Of a DNA stretch of 64,000 nt, positions 61,101 through 64,000 are shown piece after piece. How positions within the stretch are numbered: the stretch's first letter is position 1; the number at the start of each line of letters is the position of its first letter. Both the position numbers and the translations under genes were made by a program. The DNA is from SURF-28 sp034521465 (GTDB lineage: Bacteria > Bacteroidota > Ignavibacteria > Ignavibacteriales > Melioribacteraceae). The notes under the pieces were generated by a model. The model was not told the DNA's origin, did no database searches, and saw only the letters and a list, made by a program, of their open reading frames with translations. Location: contig JAXHMN010000010.1 of assembly GCA_034521465.1 (NCBI GenBank), positions 434,001 through 498,000 of the forward strand. Reading direction: 5' to 3'.

Positions 61101-62945
61101 CGCCTAACTCAACATCACCGCAGTTTTCTACTGTAAAGGTGTAAGTTATCTCATCACCCGGTTCTGCAGTTTGCGGACCTTCTTTAATTAAGGTTACACA
61201 AGTTTTATAGTAACCAAAGTCAATTGTCATATCATCGGCACAATCTAAAGTAACAGAAACTGCTTCACCTTTATCGGCATCACTGTCTTTAGAATCATTA
61301 TTACCTTCGTTCTTTTTAGTTGAATACCATTTTGTTTGGTCGTCGCTTTCGAGCACGCCGCCGCTTTGGTAATTGGATTCAGCTACTTTTACTGTATAAT
61401 TTTCGTTAGGTAAGTTTGCAAATTCATAATAACCGTTTTCATCTGTTGTAGTTGTAAAAGTGTTTGTACCGTCGAATAATTCAACAACTACACCTTCAAT
61501 ACCGGGTTCATTGTTATCTTGGATACCATTAACATTTTTATCGTGCCAGATGAAATCGCCTATTTTACTTGTACAATCTTCGGTTTCATCACATGAAGGA
61601 CCTAGTATTGTGCAATAGAAATTATCTGTGGATGCTTTAAATGCAACATCTACTAACTCTACCTCATAAACTCCATCTAATGTGAATGAAAATGTTTGAG
61701 TACCGCCATTTTTATTGATTCCTTTTTCCCATTTGACACCATAAATTCCGGTGCCTAGACCGCCGGTATTGCTACCAACTTCGTATTCCACAGTTGAAGA
61801 TAATACTGTATGGTCCTCACACAAACCGAGAACCCAGTGAGATAGCGAATGGGGTGCAGTACCTAAACCGGTAACTGTGTATGTCCAAGTTGATGTACCA
61901 TCACCATTATTTACCACACCGTCAAATTCAAATTTAAATCCATCAAAAGTTGATACACTGTTATCACCATCACCATCGCAATCGTCTTCTGAAGAACTCC
62001 AATTAACTTCTGCAGTTCTGTTTAAGGTTCCTTCGGTTGGTGTAGCAAGAACAATTTTTTGATATGTGTCAGGATCTGTTTTGTGTACGTAACGAGTTCC
62101 TTGAGGAATAGTTACTGTTGCGCTTGCAGTTACTTCTGCATAGTCATCATTACCTTGTACTAAAGTGAAAGGTCCTGCATAACCGTTTGCATCTGTTGTA
62201 ACTGAATTTGTATTAAGTGTGCCAGAAGTTGAGGAAAGAGTTACAGATACGTTAGGAGCAGGATCACCGTTATTATCTTTAGTATAAATTTCAAACTGAG
62301 CTGCTTGCCCGTTTGGTAAAGTTTGGTTCAAAGGAACTATATCCAATGTGTTCGGATAAGTTACCGAAGATGCATTAGCATTTGCATCGGCGATAATATC
62401 AAGCGTTCTAGCTTTTACATCTAATTGTGCTACTATCAATTGTAGAAGTATCGAGACCATCCGCAAAATGCCAAATAGCCAACTGCACAGCAGCTGCTTC
62501 TTTTCCTTCACTAATGAACCTAGAATAAGGAAGTGATTTGAAACGGATAATAATTATACAGAATATAAGTTATTTCAGCAGAGGTATTGCCATCATCGGT
62601 ATATTCATGTGACGACCATTGCTATATAGTACCAATGGATGTCTGAATGTCAATACAATAAAATTTTGCACTGTTCACCGTCAAGTATCACCCTTAAATG
62701 TTCCTGTCCATTGATCTACTGATTCACCTCGAATAGGATTCTCTATCAATACCATGTTACATGCTTGCCTTGTCAGTACCAAATACTTTTAATGTACTGC
62801 CGCCGGACATAATTACGTTAGCCGGATTATATTGAGGCAATTTTTGATCTGCGTTCGGATTAACCGACGCGAAAAGTTGTGTTGAAAACAGAGCCGTGAT
62901 TAAAAGCGCTGTGAATAGGGAAGAGAGTATGTTTCTCTTTTCCAA
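58115..62945 (-). CDS. Giant T9SS surface adhesin with Cys-Gln thioester-type domain, SdrD-B, DUF11, choice-of-anchor-A and propeller; frameshifted
   Basis: Read 5' to 3' on the minus strand across many frame breaks: signal peptide (RNILSSLFTALLITALFSTQ), then VLIENPIRGESVDQWTGTFKG, KFYCIDIQ and YTDDGNTSAEITYILYN, then EGKEAAAVQLAIWHFADGLD. Cys in FYCID and Gln in AAVQLAIW are the pair that forms a thioester in TQXA/TED adhesins. Next come a Big-1-like domain (SVTTDANGYAGPFTLV), two SdrD_B domains (GDFIWHDKNVNGIQDNNEPG and GDKVWLDYSEDGG), two DUF11-type domains, a choice-of-anchor-A domain (DTEGRVAVGRDASFANYS, GIDVRGSILAPKAHVNF), BNR-like propeller blades and the T9SS tail (NYPNPFNPSTTIQFAVPKAG ... 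KKMILMK). Breaks lie near 62750, 62670, 62620, 62540, 62440, 60190, 60150, 59870, 59680 and 58850. The start is the TTG 62945, five bases after a GGAGG. Confidence 0.8.
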
Positions 62946-62950
62946 TGTAA

Positions 62951-62955
62951 CCTCC
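62951..62955 (-). promoter_or_regulatory. Ribosome-binding site deciding the adhesin start
   Basis: GGAGG (minus strand; CCTCC at 62951-62955) is five bases from TTG 62945. The upstream in-frame ATGs at 62990 and 62957 have no such site, and starting at TTG gives a normal signal peptide. Confidence 0.65.
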
Positions 62956-62990
62956 ATTTGGTTTGTTATGTGTTTGTCTGATTTCATCAC

Positions 62991-63672
62991 ACATAACTAT
63001 CCAAAGGTGGTGCCAAAAGATATTATTTGATTTTAGCTTATAATCGGGGTTTTCGGTTAGGGCTTGTGTCTCACTTTGATATTCTAATACATTTTAAGAG
63101 CGAGGTGAAACAGTTGGTTAAATATTGATTCCATTAAATTTGAGTATTTATTGAGATTAACTGGAGCAAGTGTATAATATTAATACAGCAATTGCTGAAA
63201 AAACCCTCAAAAATCTTCACTTATTGCTTAATTTATAACCCTGGTTTTCTCAAAATGATACTGAATTTATGCCCTCAATCATCTCTGTCCAAAATACATT
63301 TTGCTGCCTCAACAGAATCATATATATAAAATCTGTTTTTATTGGGTTAAATGAAGCTACAATATTTTATTGAACCCCTTCAGGGTTCTTTTTCTTTATC
63401 TGTTTATTTTTTCTCCGTGTTTCACACGGAGCTATTTATATTTGACTGCTTTGCAGTCACAAAAAAATTTATGTTTTTTACACAATTTGTAAAATAACTC
63501 CAAAGGAGTTGAATATGAATAGCTTGGGGCAGCGCCCCAAGAATATTAATCGATCAATAAATTAACAACCACGAAGTGGTTGAATAAAAGGGAGGTTATT
63601 CCCTTCCTTCAAAATTAATTTTATCCGGATTGTAACAATTCCCCCTCCCCTTCGTCTTTATAGGTAGAAATC
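62991..63672. other. 682-base intergenic region upstream of the adhesin and sigma factor
   Basis: No open frame of real length and no RNA gene were recognised. The region holds divergent upstream sequence for both the adhesin (minus) and the sigma factor (plus), AT-rich stretches around 63100-63370, and a cluster of six hairpins at 63372-63582. Confidence 0.6.
63372..63582. repeat. Cluster of six short perfect hairpins
   Basis: GAACCC-CTTCA-GGGTTC (63372-63388), CTCCGTGT-TTC-ACACGGAG (63413-63431), TGACTGC-TTT-GCAGTCA (63443-63459), AACTCC-AAA-GGAGTT (63496-63510), CTTGGGGC-AGC-GCCCCAAG (63523-63541) and CAACCAC-GAA-GTGGTTG (63566-63582). Each has a 6-8 bp perfect stem, and five of six have three-base loops. 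None is followed by a clear T-run except the first. Confidence 0.85.
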
Positions 63673-64000
63673 ATGATCTCTAAGGAACGAAAATATAATC
63701 TGCTGATAAAACAGCACAAAAACATGATCTACAGTTATGCTCTTTACATGTTGAAAGATAGAATGGATGCAGATGATGCGGCACAGGAAGTGTTAATCAA
63801 AATTTGGGAGAAAATAGATTCGTTTAACATTCTTGCTGCAAAAGCGTGGATAATAAGAACAACACACAATCTTTGCATCGATTTTATAAGAAAAAGAAAA
63901 CCGACTTATGAAATAGATGAAGAATTTAGTGAATCTTACTCTGCATCGGATATTAACAGTGATCCACATTTATTAACACAAATAAAAATGGCAACAAATA
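63673..64000 (+). CDS. ECF-type RNA polymerase sigma factor, N-terminal part (runs off the right edge)
   Basis: 109 residues visible. Region 2 of a sigma-70 protein is plain: MIYSYALYMLKDRMDADDAA, QEVLIKIWEKIDSF and WIIRTTHNLCIDFIRKRKP. The linker to region 4 begins before the edge, so the class is ECF (group 4). AGGTAG eight bases upstream is a fair ribosome site for ATG 63673. Any anti-sigma factor would lie to the right, outside the window. Its divergent neighbour is the giant adhesin. Confidence 0.9.
   Translation, partial: MISKERKYNLLIKQHKNMIYSYALYMLKDRMDADDAAQEVLIKIWEKIDSFNILAAKAWIIRTTHNLCIDFIRKRKPTYEIDEEFSESYSASDINSDPHLLTQIKMATN

Noticed and set aside
62957..62990. Adhesin start at the first ATG (62990)
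   Set aside because: It adds a charged non-signal leader without a ribosome site, whereas GGAGG lies five bases before TTG 62945.
63372..63582. CRISPR array
   Set aside because: The repeats are different palindromes, not one repeated unit with spacers; no cas genes are present.

Overview
The window looks like a piece of a chromosome from the Bacteroidota/Chlorobi side of the tree, most probably an Ignavibacteria-like organism. The evidence is AT-rich DNA, several secreted proteins ending in the type IX secretion (T9SS) sorting domain (core NYPNPFNPS, ending KKM-L-x-K/R), two-component 'propeller' sensor kinases, DUF1015 next to serC, and many short intergenic hairpins. No tRNA, rRNA, CRISPR array or replication origin was recognised. 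This placement is inference from gene families, not a database match.

Layout. 1-2.1 kb: an aldo/keto reductase running off the left edge and a histidine ammonia-lyase gene (hutH). 2.3-7.7 kb: a broken defence patch, with a DUF3800 remnant, a type IIG-like restriction-methyltransferase pseudogene, and an ISL3-type insertion sequence (5545-6972) splitting that pseudogene with an 8-bp target duplication. 7.9-14.5 kb: a minus-strand gene train read as sensor kinase, NarL-type response regulator, receiver with the phosphoacceptor Asp replaced by Glu, a 17-residue-repeat surface fibre with a peptidase-S74 self-chaperone, and a T9SS-exported protein. 14.6-22.8 kb: MOSC protein, HflX, BatA/VWA protein, SpoIID-like protein, YciI-like protein, TrhO, EamA transporter. 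22.9-30.1 kb: an M16 protease pair, a HAD phosphatase and a badly decayed second propeller kinase. 30.1-37.6 kb: a compact minus-strand operon (Trm112-like, GlcD-like, TPR, ClpX, secreted protein, FAH hydrolase, rhodanese lipoprotein, ArsC/Spx-like). 37.8-49.6 kb: 1-Cys peroxiredoxin, TrpF, a lipoprotein, SerC-DUF1015, outer-membrane proteins, a 595-residue repeat protein, a potassium channel, diaminopropionate ammonia-lyase and a GYD protein. 49.6-57.9 kb: class D beta-lactamase overlapping an enoyl-CoA hydratase, HAD phosphatase, class II aldolase, B12-type radical SAM protein, DUF1761, isoaspartyl peptidase/asparaginase and a GH18 T9SS protein. 58.1-62.9 kb: one giant T9SS adhesin that begins with a Cys-Gln thioester-type domain. 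The last 0.7 kb has a cluster of six hairpins and the start of an ECF sigma factor.

A property of the whole window matters for reading it. At least 15 otherwise conserved genes are broken by one or two single-base indels, mostly in short homopolymers, while others (clpX, serC, trhO, the M16 pair) are clean. This looks like residual assembly error, so most single-indel genes are annotated as CDS with a note. Only loci with many lesions (the restriction enzyme, the DUF3800 remnant, the second propeller kinase) or a split transposase are called pseudogenes.

The two most interesting loci are the thioester/SdrD-B/choice-of-anchor-A/propeller adhesin with a T9SS tail, and the sensor-pseudoreceiver-fibre gene train.
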